From Phycisphaerae bacterium (GTDB taxonomy: Bacteria; Planctomycetota; Phycisphaerae; Phycisphaerales; SM1A02), in NCBI GenBank assembly GCA_002690755.1, contig NZFT01000062.1, positions 1 through 8,844 of the forward strand: a DNA stretch of 8,844 nt, given 5' to 3'. The stretch's first letter is position 1; each line of letters begins with the position of its first letter. Below are positions 1-6,833 of this stretch, one piece after another. A program made the position numbers and the translations under genes. Below the pieces are notes generated by a model that did not search any database, had not been told where the DNA came from, and worked only from the letters and a program-made list of their open reading frames with translations.

Positions 1-402
1 GTCCCGGTCGGCGCCGTGGTCTTCCGCGGCGAGGAGATCCTCGGCGAGGCGGCCAACAACCGCGAGAGCTGCTGCGATCCGACCGGACACGCGGAGATGG
101 TCGCGCTGCGGGCCGCCGGCGAACGCCTCGGAAGCTGGCGACTCGAAGGCTGCAGCATGGTGGTGACCCTCGAACCCTGTCCGATGTGTGCCGGTGCGCT
201 GGTCAACGCGAGACTCAAGCGACTCGTCTTCGGCGCCTTCGATCCCAAGGCGGGCGCGTGCACCTCGCTGTTCGACATCCCCGGCGATCGACGCCTGAAT
301 CATCGCGTCGAGATGATCGGCGGCTTCGAGGAGGCCCGGTGCGCGGAACTGCTGCGTGCGTTCTTCCGTCGCCGACGCGCCGAGAAGCGACGTACCGGTT
401 GA
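1..402 (+). CDS. tadA: tRNA-specific adenosine deaminase, 5' end missing
   Basis: TadA deaminates adenosine 34 to inosine in the anticodon of tRNA-Arg(ACG), in the cytoplasm. The reading frame is open from the first base and begins VPVGAVV, which matches the conserved segment about 20 to 25 residues into the family, so the true start lies left of the window. The 133 visible residues hold the zinc-deaminase signature: HAE (window residues 30 to 32, zinc ligand and catalytic Glu), then PCPMC (zinc Cys 60 and 63). The ACTSLFD segment and the basic C-terminal tail (RRRRAEKRR) are also typical of TadA. The frame ends in TGA. The next gene starts 48 bases downstream on the same strand and may be cotranscribed. 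Other cytidine-deaminase-like families are less likely because the order and spacing fit TadA well. Confidence 0.96.
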   Translation, partial: VPVGAVVFRGEEILGEAANNRESCCDPTGHAEMVALRAAGERLGSWRLEGCSMVVTLEPCPMCAGALVNARLKRLVFGAFDPKAGACTSLFDIPGDRRLNHRVEMIGGFEEARCAELLRAFFRRRRAEKRRTG

Positions 403-450
403 GCCCGTGACGCGAGTACCGAAGATGCGAGACGACCACGGAACACGATC

Positions 451-1068
451 ATGCTGATCTGCTTCGACCTGGGCGGTGTGCTCGTCCGGATCTGCCGGGA
501 CTGGAACGAGGGATGCGCCGCCGCGGGGATCGATCCCCGAAGGCACCGGCCGCGCGCGGGCCACGACGATCGCGCCCGGACCCTGATCGCCCGGTACCAG
601 CGCGGCGAGATCGACTGCGCCGGCTTCCAGCGTGAACTGAGCGACCTGTTCGACGGCCTCTGGACCCCCGAGGAGGTCGCCCGCATCGACCGGGCGTGGA
701 TCCTCGGGTCCTACGAGGGCACGGCCGAACTGGTCGACGAAGTCCGCGCAGCCGGACACCGGACCGCCTGTCTCTAGAACACGAGTCATTCGCACTGGGA
801 CATGCTCCTCGAGAATCCCGCGGTCGCGGCCCTCGACGTGCACCACGCGTCCCACCTTCTCCGACTGCACAAACCCGATCAGCGAATCTACGAGGCTTTC
901 GAGACCGAGGTGGAAGTCCCGGCGGCGGAGATCGTCTTCTTCGACGACCTGCAACCGAACGTGGACGCGGCCCTCGAACGCGGATGGGATGCGATTCGCA
1001 TCGATCACGAGGTCGAGACGGTCCCGCAGATCCGGGCGGCGCTTCGGGTTCGTGGACTGCTCGACTGA
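451..1068 (+). pseudogene. HAD-superfamily hydrolase (subfamily IA-like) interrupted by an in-frame amber codon
   Basis: One frame runs from ATG 451 to TGA 1068 (205 codons before the stop) and is broken only by TAG at 775-777. Both halves belong to one HAD hydrolase, a family that mostly acts on small phosphorylated metabolites. Motif I is FDLGGVLV with nucleophile Asp6. Motif II should read LSNT but reads L-stop-NT. Motif III is the Lys141 in LHKPDQ. Motif IV is VFFDDLQPN with Asp165-Asp166. The segment after the amber (NTSHSHWDMLLE) continues the family pattern without a frameshift. The second acidic residue of motif I is Gly (DLG), as in YihX-like members. A separate product could start at ATG 802, but it would lack the nucleophile. 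This may be a recent nonsense mutation, a sequence error or a readthrough site. The ribosome site before 451 is weak, and the substrate cannot be told. Confidence 0.85.
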
Positions 1069-1074
1069 TCCCGG

Positions 1075-1599
1075 TCAGCGGACCGAGGTTCGGCGCCAGG
1101 CCGCCCCGAGTCCGATCGCCGCCAACGGCACCCAGGCGAAGATCGCGGGCCACAACGACCGCCACGGCGGGGCCGCGTCCCCGCCGACCACTTCGAAGCG
1201 CACCGGCAACGCGGGCCCCTCCCCGTCCGGATCCAGCCGCATCGACCAGGTCCCCGGAATCGCGAGGTCGAGCAGGGCGCGATGTTCGTCGGCGAGCAGT
1301 GCGGGCTCGAACCCCGCGAGGACTTCGACGCCATCGACGTGCCGGGCCGTGATCGACGCCTCCGGACGTCGCGCGCCGACCCACGCGATCTCGATCTCGC
1401 CGATCCGCGGCGCGGGCGGCGAGACGATGACCGCGGACGGTCGATCGAGCCGGAGTCCGGTCCACACCACCACCCCGCCGTCCGCATCCGCCGGAACCGT
1501 CGCGAGCCACAACGGCATCGTGAAGAGCAGCGACATCCAGCGGCTTCGCCGAAGGCCGCAAGGCCTCGTCCGGAGATGTCCCGCGCGTCGGTGGGTCAT
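1075..1599 (-). CDS. Membrane-anchored FixH/YtkA-like protein, last gene of the respiratory operon
   Basis: This 174-residue protein has a very basic N-terminus, a hydrophobic stretch (about residues 22 to 36) ending in ADADGG that looks like a signal peptide, and an extracytoplasmic beta-rich region of about 110 residues. A single C-terminal membrane segment follows (about 150 to 168, LWPAIFAWVPLAAIGLGAAW). The middle part (IAWVGARRPEASITARHVDG, then GTWSMRLDPDG and VRFEVVGG) has the look of FixH/YtkA-type domains, often found beside FixG-like proteins in oxidase loci, but I see no decisive motif. ATG 1599 overlaps the TGA of the upstream gene by 4 bases, which favours it over the internal Met22 even though no Shine-Dalgarno site is visible. 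By position it is a candidate oxidase or copper maturation factor. It ends 6 bases from the convergent HAD gene. Existence as a gene is well supported; the family is tentative. Confidence 0.7.
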   Translation of the reverse strand: MTHRRAGHLRTRPCGLRRSRWMSLLFTMPLWLATVPADADGGVVVWTGLRLDRPSAVIVSPPAPRIGEIEIAWVGARRPEASITARHVDGVEVLAGFEPALLADEHRALLDLAIPGTWSMRLDPDGEGPALPVRFEVVGGDAAPPWRSLWPAIFAWVPLAAIGLGAAWRRTSVR

Positions 1600-3914
1600 G
1601 GCATGAACCCCGAGGTGCCGCGCATCTCCATCGGCTGGAAGACGATCCAGGCGGTGATCGCCCACAGACCCACGAGCACCATCGCCGACGGCAGCCAGCG
1701 TCGGGTGACCGCGTCGGGCGACGCCGTCGAACCGACGGAGATCGCGGCCGCCCGCCATCCCCACCACGCGATGCCGAGACTGCCCGCGAGTCCGACCGAG
1801 AGCACGAGCAGTTCGACGGGCAGCATCCAGTCCGGGGGCGGAACGCAGCAGCTCATGATTCGATCCGGCATCTGCGCGGTCGCCCCGAGATCGTGCCCGA
1901 CCCGGGTCAGCGCCGCCTCCGCGGTCGGCCATCCCGTGACCAGATGAAATCCGAAATGCACGATCCACATCGCGGTTCCGAGCGGCGTGACGGCGAGACC
2001 GATCCGGACCAGCCGCTCGGTCCGTGGCACGCCCCGATCGCCGATCGACGCCAGCGCGAGTCCGAGCAGGCCGACGAGGATCGCGACGAGCACGAATCCC
2101 CCCTCGAGCAGCCACCGCGGTTCGATCGGGATCCGGTCCATCGCCTCGACGACCGGCGCCGTCATCCCCGCCGCGTTCACGATGCCGCCGATCGCGATCA
2201 CCGCGAGCAACACGCCCACGTCGAGGCGATGGGCCAGGCGGCCGAATCCGCTGCGGACGTCCGCCATCGCGAGATCCGCCCCCGGTACCTGTCGCACGAT
2301 CCCCACGTTGCCGTGGGGACACGCGGTGACGCAGTCCAGACAGAACGTGCAGTCGAGATTGCCAGCTTTCTTCGGAATCAGAAGATCCAGTCCGCATCCC
2401 GGCCCACGCGGGCCGCCGACCAGGCAGTCGCGGGTGGTGCAGGTGTCGCACCGGCCCGGGTCGATCGCCGACACCGTCCGAGACGACATCGTCGACGTCG
2501 CCATCTGGTACTGCCCCACCGGACAGACGTATCGACAGAAGGCGGATCCTTCGAAGAGGAGGTCGACGCACGTCGCCGCCCCGACCATTCCGAGCAGAAG
2601 CATCGCGGTGGCGAACGGACTGTCCCAGAGATCGAACGCCTCGTAGACGACGAGCCACGTGACCACCAGCGCGACTGCGAGCCACTTCGACCGGAGCACC
2701 CGCGGCCACTTCCGGGTCGGACGGACCCAGCGACGGAGAACACTGCGGGATGCGACCAGCGGACAGGCGAAACACGCCACGTTTCCCACCAGCAGGGCGA
2801 GCAGGACCACGCCCCCCCGCCAGTGCGTCCACGGCAGCGTCCCCGCGAGGTTCATCGGCGATTCGTCCGGCCCGAGGATGCCGTCCACGGCGATCGCGAT
2901 CAACACCGCGAGCGACGCGAGCCGGAGGCCGAGCCGGAACCGGGCGGATCCCAGCAGCCGGCCGAGCAACGGCGTTCGGAGGAGGTCCCCGCGATCCGGA
3001 CCCGCGGGGATCACCCGCAGCGCGACACCGGCGGAGGTCGGCGTCGCGATCGGTGCGGGATCGACCGTGGCTCGCCCGAGCATCCATCGCGCCGTGATCA
3101 CCATCGCGGGCACCAGGTACGCGAGATTTCCGGGGACCCACATCAGACCCGCGGCAAGCTGCTGGTCGAGGATCGCGTCGACACCGTGCGCCGCGGAGAC
3201 CTTCGCGTACCACCCGTAGACCGGACCGCTGGCGAAGGCGAGCGCCGCGCTGACCACCGTGTTCACGATGTCCGCGGTCACGAGATACGGGATCATCGCG
3301 ATGCGGGGCCATGGCGATCGGACCGGAAACGGCTGGACCACCGGCAGCCAGAAGAGCAGTCCCGCCCCGAGCATGGTGACATGCTCCACCAGATGCCAGG
3401 TGGGATCCTGGATCGCGAGTTCGTACGCGGCCGGCACGTGCCAACCGAGCGTCGCGGCGGCCATCGCGGTCCACCCGACCACGGGGTGCGTGATTCGCCG
3501 CATCGTGTTCCGCACGAGGGGCGAGGCGAGCAACGGACCGACGATCCCCGATCGGATCGACCGGGGAAGACCCATCAGCATCGGCATCGCCGGAGCGCCG
3601 AACCACCACAGCGGAGGCACCACCAGAGCGAGCAGCATGTGCTGGATCATGTGCGCCGAAAGCGTGCGCTCCGCGGCCGCGTCGAGCGGGGTCGCGACCG
3701 CCACCAGCAGGCCCGCCCAACCGAGCACGAACGAGCCGAGACGCCATGCTGGGAACCGCATCGCGGTTCGTGGTCCGCCGCGTCTCAGTCGGCGCCGGCC
3801 CGTCACGTAGATGGAGATCGACACCACCGCGGTCATCGCCGTCCACGGCGCCGTGCCCACCGTCGCGCCGAAGAACTCACCCGGCGAGATCATGCCGAAC
3901 AACGCGAGTGACAT
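1596..3914 (-). CDS. CtaG-like oxidase assembly factor fused to a FixG/NapH-like membrane polyferredoxin
   Basis: A 772-residue, many-spanning membrane protein with two recognisable halves. Residues 1 to about 280 are CtaG-like (caa3 oxidase assembly, linked to copper delivery): HMIQHMLLALVVPP with His88 and His92, GWHVPAAYELA with His159, and WHLVEH with His174 and His178. A hydrophilic linker spans about 280 to 325. The second half resembles FixG/NapH proteins: CFACP (Cys381, Cys384), FCRYVCPVGQYQ (Cys460, Cys464), an irregular cysteine set at 489, 492, 497 and 507, and a regular 4Fe-4S motif CTFCLDCVTACP (Cys522, 525, 528, 532). The C-terminal part adds four or so membrane segments, HFGFH (His653, His657) and an adjacent Cys pair (689, 690). 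ATG 3914 has a GGGAG 12 bases upstream; Met8 has none. The gene follows cytochrome b by 18 bases. Family calls rest on motifs; a joint role in copper reduction and delivery is inference. Confidence 0.88.
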   Translation of the reverse strand: MSLALFGMISPGEFFGATVGTAPWTAMTAVVSISIYVTGRRRLRRGGPRTAMRFPAWRLGSFVLGWAGLLVAVATPLDAAAERTLSAHMIQHMLLALVVPPLWWFGAPAMPMLMGLPRSIRSGIVGPLLASPLVRNTMRRITHPVVGWTAMAAATLGWHVPAAYELAIQDPTWHLVEHVTMLGAGLLFWLPVVQPFPVRSPWPRIAMIPYLVTADIVNTVVSAALAFASGPVYGWYAKVSAAHGVDAILDQQLAAGLMWVPGNLAYLVPAMVITARWMLGRATVDPAPIATPTSAGVALRVIPAGPDRGDLLRTPLLGRLLGSARFRLGLRLASLAVLIAIAVDGILGPDESPMNLAGTLPWTHWRGGVVLLALLVGNVACFACPLVASRSVLRRWVRPTRKWPRVLRSKWLAVALVVTWLVVYEAFDLWDSPFATAMLLLGMVGAATCVDLLFEGSAFCRYVCPVGQYQMATSTMSSRTVSAIDPGRCDTCTTRDCLVGGPRGPGCGLDLLIPKKAGNLDCTFCLDCVTACPHGNVGIVRQVPGADLAMADVRSGFGRLAHRLDVGVLLAVIAIGGIVNAAGMTAPVVEAMDRIPIEPRWLLEGGFVLVAILVGLLGLALASIGDRGVPRTERLVRIGLAVTPLGTAMWIVHFGFHLVTGWPTAEAALTRVGHDLGATAQMPDRIMSCCVPPPDWMLPVELLVLSVGLAGSLGIAWWGWRAAAISVGSTASPDAVTRRWLPSAMVLVGLWAITAWIVFQPMEMRGTSGFMP

Positions 3915-3932
3915 GGTCGGGGTTCGCTCCCG

Positions 3933-5462
3933 TCACCTGGATGCGACGGACGCATCGGCCTCGTCGAGCGGCGCGGTGGGCTCGACCGTCGGGGATTCGT
4001 CCCGGCCGGGCTGCATCTCCATCGCGCCGGGGATCGTCGCCGGCAGATCGCCGCCGTCGAGCGTCGACAGGAACGCGACCAGTGCCTGCGTCTCCGCGCT
4101 GCTCAGATTCTTTCCGTAAGCGGGCATGTTTCCGCCGCCCTGCTGGATCTGACGCACCAGCTGGTCCCAGCTCAACCGGGTCGCCACGTCGTCGAGGGCC
4201 GGGCCTCGCTTGCCGCCCTCGCCACCGATCGAGTGACAGTTCCGACACTGGGCGTACTGAAGTTGGATCGCCCCCTGGAGTTCCAGGGGCGAGCGGTGCC
4301 GGACGTATTCGATGGGCGTGGGAATCGAGGTCCACGCCTTCATCACCGGACTCCAGGGAGAACCGATCCCGAGCCAGGTGAGCACCAGGAGCGCGGTGAC
4401 GATGATGCAGAGGATGATCACCGAGAGCGGGCGTCGGGAGGGCGCCCGTTCGCCGGTCGGCGAAAGGAACGGCAGCGCGGCGAGCAGCGCGATCGCGACC
4501 GGTGGCCCGACCAAGATCAGGAAGGTCTCGGTCTGCGGCGGCAGGAGGGCCAGCACCGCGAACAACCACAGGAAGAGGGTGTCGGGACGTGGCGCGACCT
4601 CGATGCTCTGCGGGTCCGGGAAGGGACCGGGTCCGATCGGCCCGTACCAGGAGGCGATGCCGATGAGCGCGATCAGCGCCGCACCGCAGAACACCATGTC
4701 CCGCCGAGCCGCGTCGGGGAAGAACGGCACACCGGTCTTCTTGACCCGCTTCTCGTATTCCTCGCGATAGGTCTCGCGTTCGGTCGGCTGGCCGACCTTC
4801 GGCATCTCGCTGATCCCACCCTTGAGAACCAGGATGAGGTGGACGCCGATCAGACCGATGAGGGTCCCCGGAAGGATGAACACGTGCAGTGCGAAGAACC
4901 GACTGAGCGTCGCGCCCGAGATGTCGGGGCCCCCGAGGACCACCGAGCGGAGCCAGTTGCCCGCGAACGGGACGCGGTCGACGATCGCAGCGCCGATGCC
5001 GAGACCCCAGTACGCGTTGGCGTCCCACCGCATGATCTGACCGGTGAACGCGAGCCCGAGCGTGGTGAGACAGAGGAAGACCCCCGCGACCCAGGTCAGT
5101 TCCCGCGGGAACTTGTAGGTCCCGTGCAGGAACACCTGCGTCATGTGGATGAGCATCATCACGCACATCGCGTTCGAGCTCCATCCGTGCAGGGCCCGGA
5201 GCATCCATCCCATCGGAACCCGTTGATCGATGTAGATCAGGCTCTGATAGGCCTCCGCGGCGCTCGGGACGTAGATCGTGGTGAGCAGGATTCCGGTGAC
5301 CAGCTGCACGATGAAGAACATCAGCGTGGCACTGCCGAAGACGTACCACCACTTCGCGCTGCGCGGGACCTTGTGGAACATCGCGTGCTCGGCGACCGAG
5401 ACCAGTCCGGTCCGGTCGTCGACCCAGTCGAGACTCTTCCTGACGTTGCCTTCCTGCTTCAT
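3933..5462 (-). CDS. qcrB: Cytochrome b (PetB plus PetD type) with C-terminal cytochrome c domain
   Basis: This 509-residue protein is the membrane core of the quinol:cytochrome c oxidoreductase. The four-helix b part carries the heme ligands His92/His106 and His193/His208. Spacings of 14 and 15 are the cytochrome b6 pattern. The Qo-side GPDISGATLSRFFALH is well kept. A PetD-like part follows (PFFPDAARRDMV at about 246 to 257, then further helices to about 365). Its Qo motif, normally PEWY, reads PDTL at 293 to 296. The C-terminal cytochrome c domain has CRNCH (Cys406, Cys409, His410) and a likely Met446 ligand in NMPAY. An acidic, proline-containing tail ends the protein. ATG 5462, with AGGAG 10 bases upstream and 1 base after the Rieske stop, is chosen over a longer frame from 5597 that would lie inside the Rieske gene. 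The fusion resembles cytochrome bc proteins of several non-proteobacterial phyla. Confidence 0.95.
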   Translation of the reverse strand: MKQEGNVRKSLDWVDDRTGLVSVAEHAMFHKVPRSAKWWYVFGSATLMFFIVQLVTGILLTTIYVPSAAEAYQSLIYIDQRVPMGWMLRALHGWSSNAMCVMMLIHMTQVFLHGTYKFPRELTWVAGVFLCLTTLGLAFTGQIMRWDANAYWGLGIGAAIVDRVPFAGNWLRSVVLGGPDISGATLSRFFALHVFILPGTLIGLIGVHLILVLKGGISEMPKVGQPTERETYREEYEKRVKKTGVPFFPDAARRDMVFCGAALIALIGIASWYGPIGPGPFPDPQSIEVAPRPDTLFLWLFAVLALLPPQTETFLILVGPPVAIALLAALPFLSPTGERAPSRRPLSVIILCIIVTALLVLTWLGIGSPWSPVMKAWTSIPTPIEYVRHRSPLELQGAIQLQYAQCRNCHSIGGEGGKRGPALDDVATRLSWDQLVRQIQQGGGNMPAYGKNLSSAETQALVAFLSTLDGGDLPATIPGAMEMQPGRDESPTVEPTAPLDEADASVASR

Positions 5463-5463
5463 G

Positions 5464-6039
5464 TCAGGTCGTCTCCTGCAGTCCGGGCAGCCGCCCGCCG
5501 AGGATCTCGAAGCTTTCGCCGTCGATCCGCCACTCGTACTCGAAGAGCCCGCGCGGCGGCGGACCCGACGCCCGGGACCCGTCCTCGTAGTAGACACCGC
5601 CGTGACACGGGCACATGAAAAGCCGCGACTGGGCGAACCACTCCACGGGGCAGCCTAGGTGGGCGCAGTTGACCGCGAAGACCTGGAAGGTCTTGGAATC
5701 GATGCACCGCACGTAGCAGACGTTCTCGTTGGTCTCCCCGTCGGTCGGGGCGTCCCAGGGATTGGTGAACTTCACCAGCACCGTCTCGCCGGGCTTGAAC
5801 CGCCTGGGTTTGCCGAGCGAGACCCACCGATTGGGATCGCCCGCCTCCGCGGGGGCGATCGCGACGCCGACGATGGGGATCGCGGCGAGCCCGCCTCCGA
5901 CGGTGAGCAACGTGGTGCCGGCGGCGAACAGGAAGCCGCGGCGCCCACCCTGCTTCGCGCCGTCGCATCCTTCGCACGGCGACCCGGAATTGGGGTCGGT
6001 CTCTTCGGTCGCGGTGGTCTCCTTGGTCTGTTCGGTCAT
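5464..6039 (-). CDS. qcrA: Rieske [2Fe-2S] iron-sulfur protein of the bc complex
   Basis: A 191-residue Rieske protein that takes the first electron from quinol at the Qo site and passes it to a cytochrome c. Box 1 is CAHLGC (ligands Cys125 and His127, disulfide Cys130). Box 2 is CPCHGG (ligands Cys143 and His146, disulfide Cys145). The 12 residues between the boxes match b6f-type proteins; proteobacterial bc1 proteins have more. A Tat-type anchor is visible: GRRGFLF at residues 32 to 38, then a hydrophobic helix to about 62. Extra cysteines occur in the cytoplasmic leader (CEGC, 22 to 25) and in the soluble domain (Cys108, Cys112). ATG 6039 overlaps the diheme cytochrome stop by 4 bases and has AAGGA (6049-6053) nine bases upstream. 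The gene sits directly before cytochrome b, the usual Rieske-then-b order. Confidence 0.97.
   Translation of the reverse strand: MTEQTKETTATEETDPNSGSPCEGCDGAKQGGRRGFLFAAGTTLLTVGGGLAAIPIVGVAIAPAEAGDPNRWVSLGKPRRFKPGETVLVKFTNPWDAPTDGETNENVCYVRCIDSKTFQVFAVNCAHLGCPVEWFAQSRLFMCPCHGGVYYEDGSRASGPPPRGLFEYEWRIDGESFEILGGRLPGLQETT
5473..5477 (-). promoter_or_regulatory. Shine-Dalgarno site of the cytochrome b gene
   Basis: AGGAG on the - strand, 10 bases before ATG 5462. It lies inside the end of the Rieske gene and decides for this start over the much longer frame from 5597. Confidence 0.75.
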
Positions 6040-6833
6040 GGGGCACCATCCTTCACTTCAGGACCCGAGGGCAGGCTGGACCGGCCCGCACCGAGATACG
6101 CGACGAGATCCGCGACGTCGCCGGCGTCGAGCGTCCCTTCGACGGTTCGTCCGTCGGGCCCGCGGAAGGGACCGGCGGCACCGGGCATGCCGAGATCCGC
6201 GCGGCCGAAGACGATGTTCGAGTGCAGATGCTGGTCGCTGACCAGTCGGAGGTAGAACGGATCGGTCACGCTTCCCGCGACCAGTGGATCGGGATTCGGA
6301 TCGACGGCGCGGTTCGCCGGCTCGTCCGACGGATGACAGGACGCGCACTTCGCGGCGAAGAGACTGGCCCCGCGGGTCGGATCACCGTCCCCGGCATCCA
6401 CCTTCCAGGGAATTCCCCGCGACACGCCCGCGGCGCCGGCGTCACCCCACGCGGATCGCATGCCTTCGACGAACGATCGAATGACCTCGTCGTCGAGTCC
6501 GCCGATGGCGTCGCCGCCGAAGCCGGGCATCCGGCTGGACGGAATGCCGTCACGGATGATGGAGAACATCGTGTCCTCCGGGACCGCCATGAGATATTCG
6601 CCGTTCCGCATCGGCAGTCCGGCCCCGAGGGCCCCGTCCGCCCCGTGACAGCCCGAACATCGATCGGTCCACGTCGTCTTGAATCCGGCGGGCGTCGACG
6701 CCGACACCACCGGCGGCGGATACGGCGGAGGCTTGCCGGGAAGTCGGTCGCAACCCGAGGGCGCGGTGCCGATCAGCATCACCAGCGGCGTCGCGGCCCC
6801 GATCGCTCGGATGATTCCACTCGTTCGATTCAC
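6036..6833 (-). CDS. Diheme cytochrome c, probably membrane-attached (QcrC-like by position)
   Basis: A 265-residue exported protein with two cytochrome c domains. Heme sites are CSGCH (Cys59, Cys62, His63) and CASCH (Cys163, Cys166, His167). Likely axial methionines are Met102 in SRMPGFGG and Met216 in DLGMPG. The N-terminus has a hydrophobic stretch followed by Cys28 in APSGC, then a proline-rich linker. This suggests a lipoprotein, but Pro at position -3 is atypical, so an ordinary signal peptide or an uncleaved anchor is possible. The start is GTG 6833, which overlaps the upstream stop by 4 bases and has GGAGGG at 6843-6848. Lying between oxidase genes and the Rieske gene, it is the natural carrier between the bc complex and the oxidase, as QcrC is in actinobacteria; that role is inferred from position and heme count. 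Confidence 0.94.
   Translation of the reverse strand: MNRTSGIIRAIGAATPLVMLIGTAPSGCDRLPGKPPPYPPPVVSASTPAGFKTTWTDRCSGCHGADGALGAGLPMRNGEYLMAVPEDTMFSIIRDGIPSSRMPGFGGDAIGGLDDEVIRSFVEGMRSAWGDAGAAGVSRGIPWKVDAGDGDPTRGASLFAAKCASCHPSDEPANRAVDPNPDPLVAGSVTDPFYLRLVSDQHLHSNIVFGRADLGMPGAAGPFRGPDGRTVEGTLDAGDVADLVAYLGAGRSSLPSGPEVKDGAP

Noticed and set aside
802..1068. A separate small gene starting at ATG 802.
   Set aside because: It is in the same frame as the upstream HAD half and carries only the C-terminal HAD motifs, so it is the rest of the interrupted gene.
1065..1078. Small inverted repeat CTGA...TCAG between the convergent genes as a bidirectional terminator.
   Set aside because: The stem is only four pairs, formed mostly by the two stop codons, with no T-run on either side.
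1600..3846. A long - strand frame continuous with the FixH-like gene, shifted against the CtaG/polyferredoxin gene.
   Set aside because: Upstream of 1599 it is Arg/Gly/Pro-rich without motifs, while the alternative frame holds conserved domains. Only the part from 1599 to 1075 is coding.
1893..3911. A very long open frame on the + strand opposite the CtaG/polyferredoxin gene.
   Set aside because: It is rich in Arg, Asp, His and Pro with no family motif, as expected from the antisense of a G+C-rich coding region. The opposite strand has clear domains.
5463..5597. N-terminal extension of cytochrome b to an ATG at 5597.
   Set aside because: The extension overlaps the Rieske gene in another frame, is low-complexity Arg/Ser, and the start at 5462 has a good ribosome site and a normal cytochrome b N-terminus.
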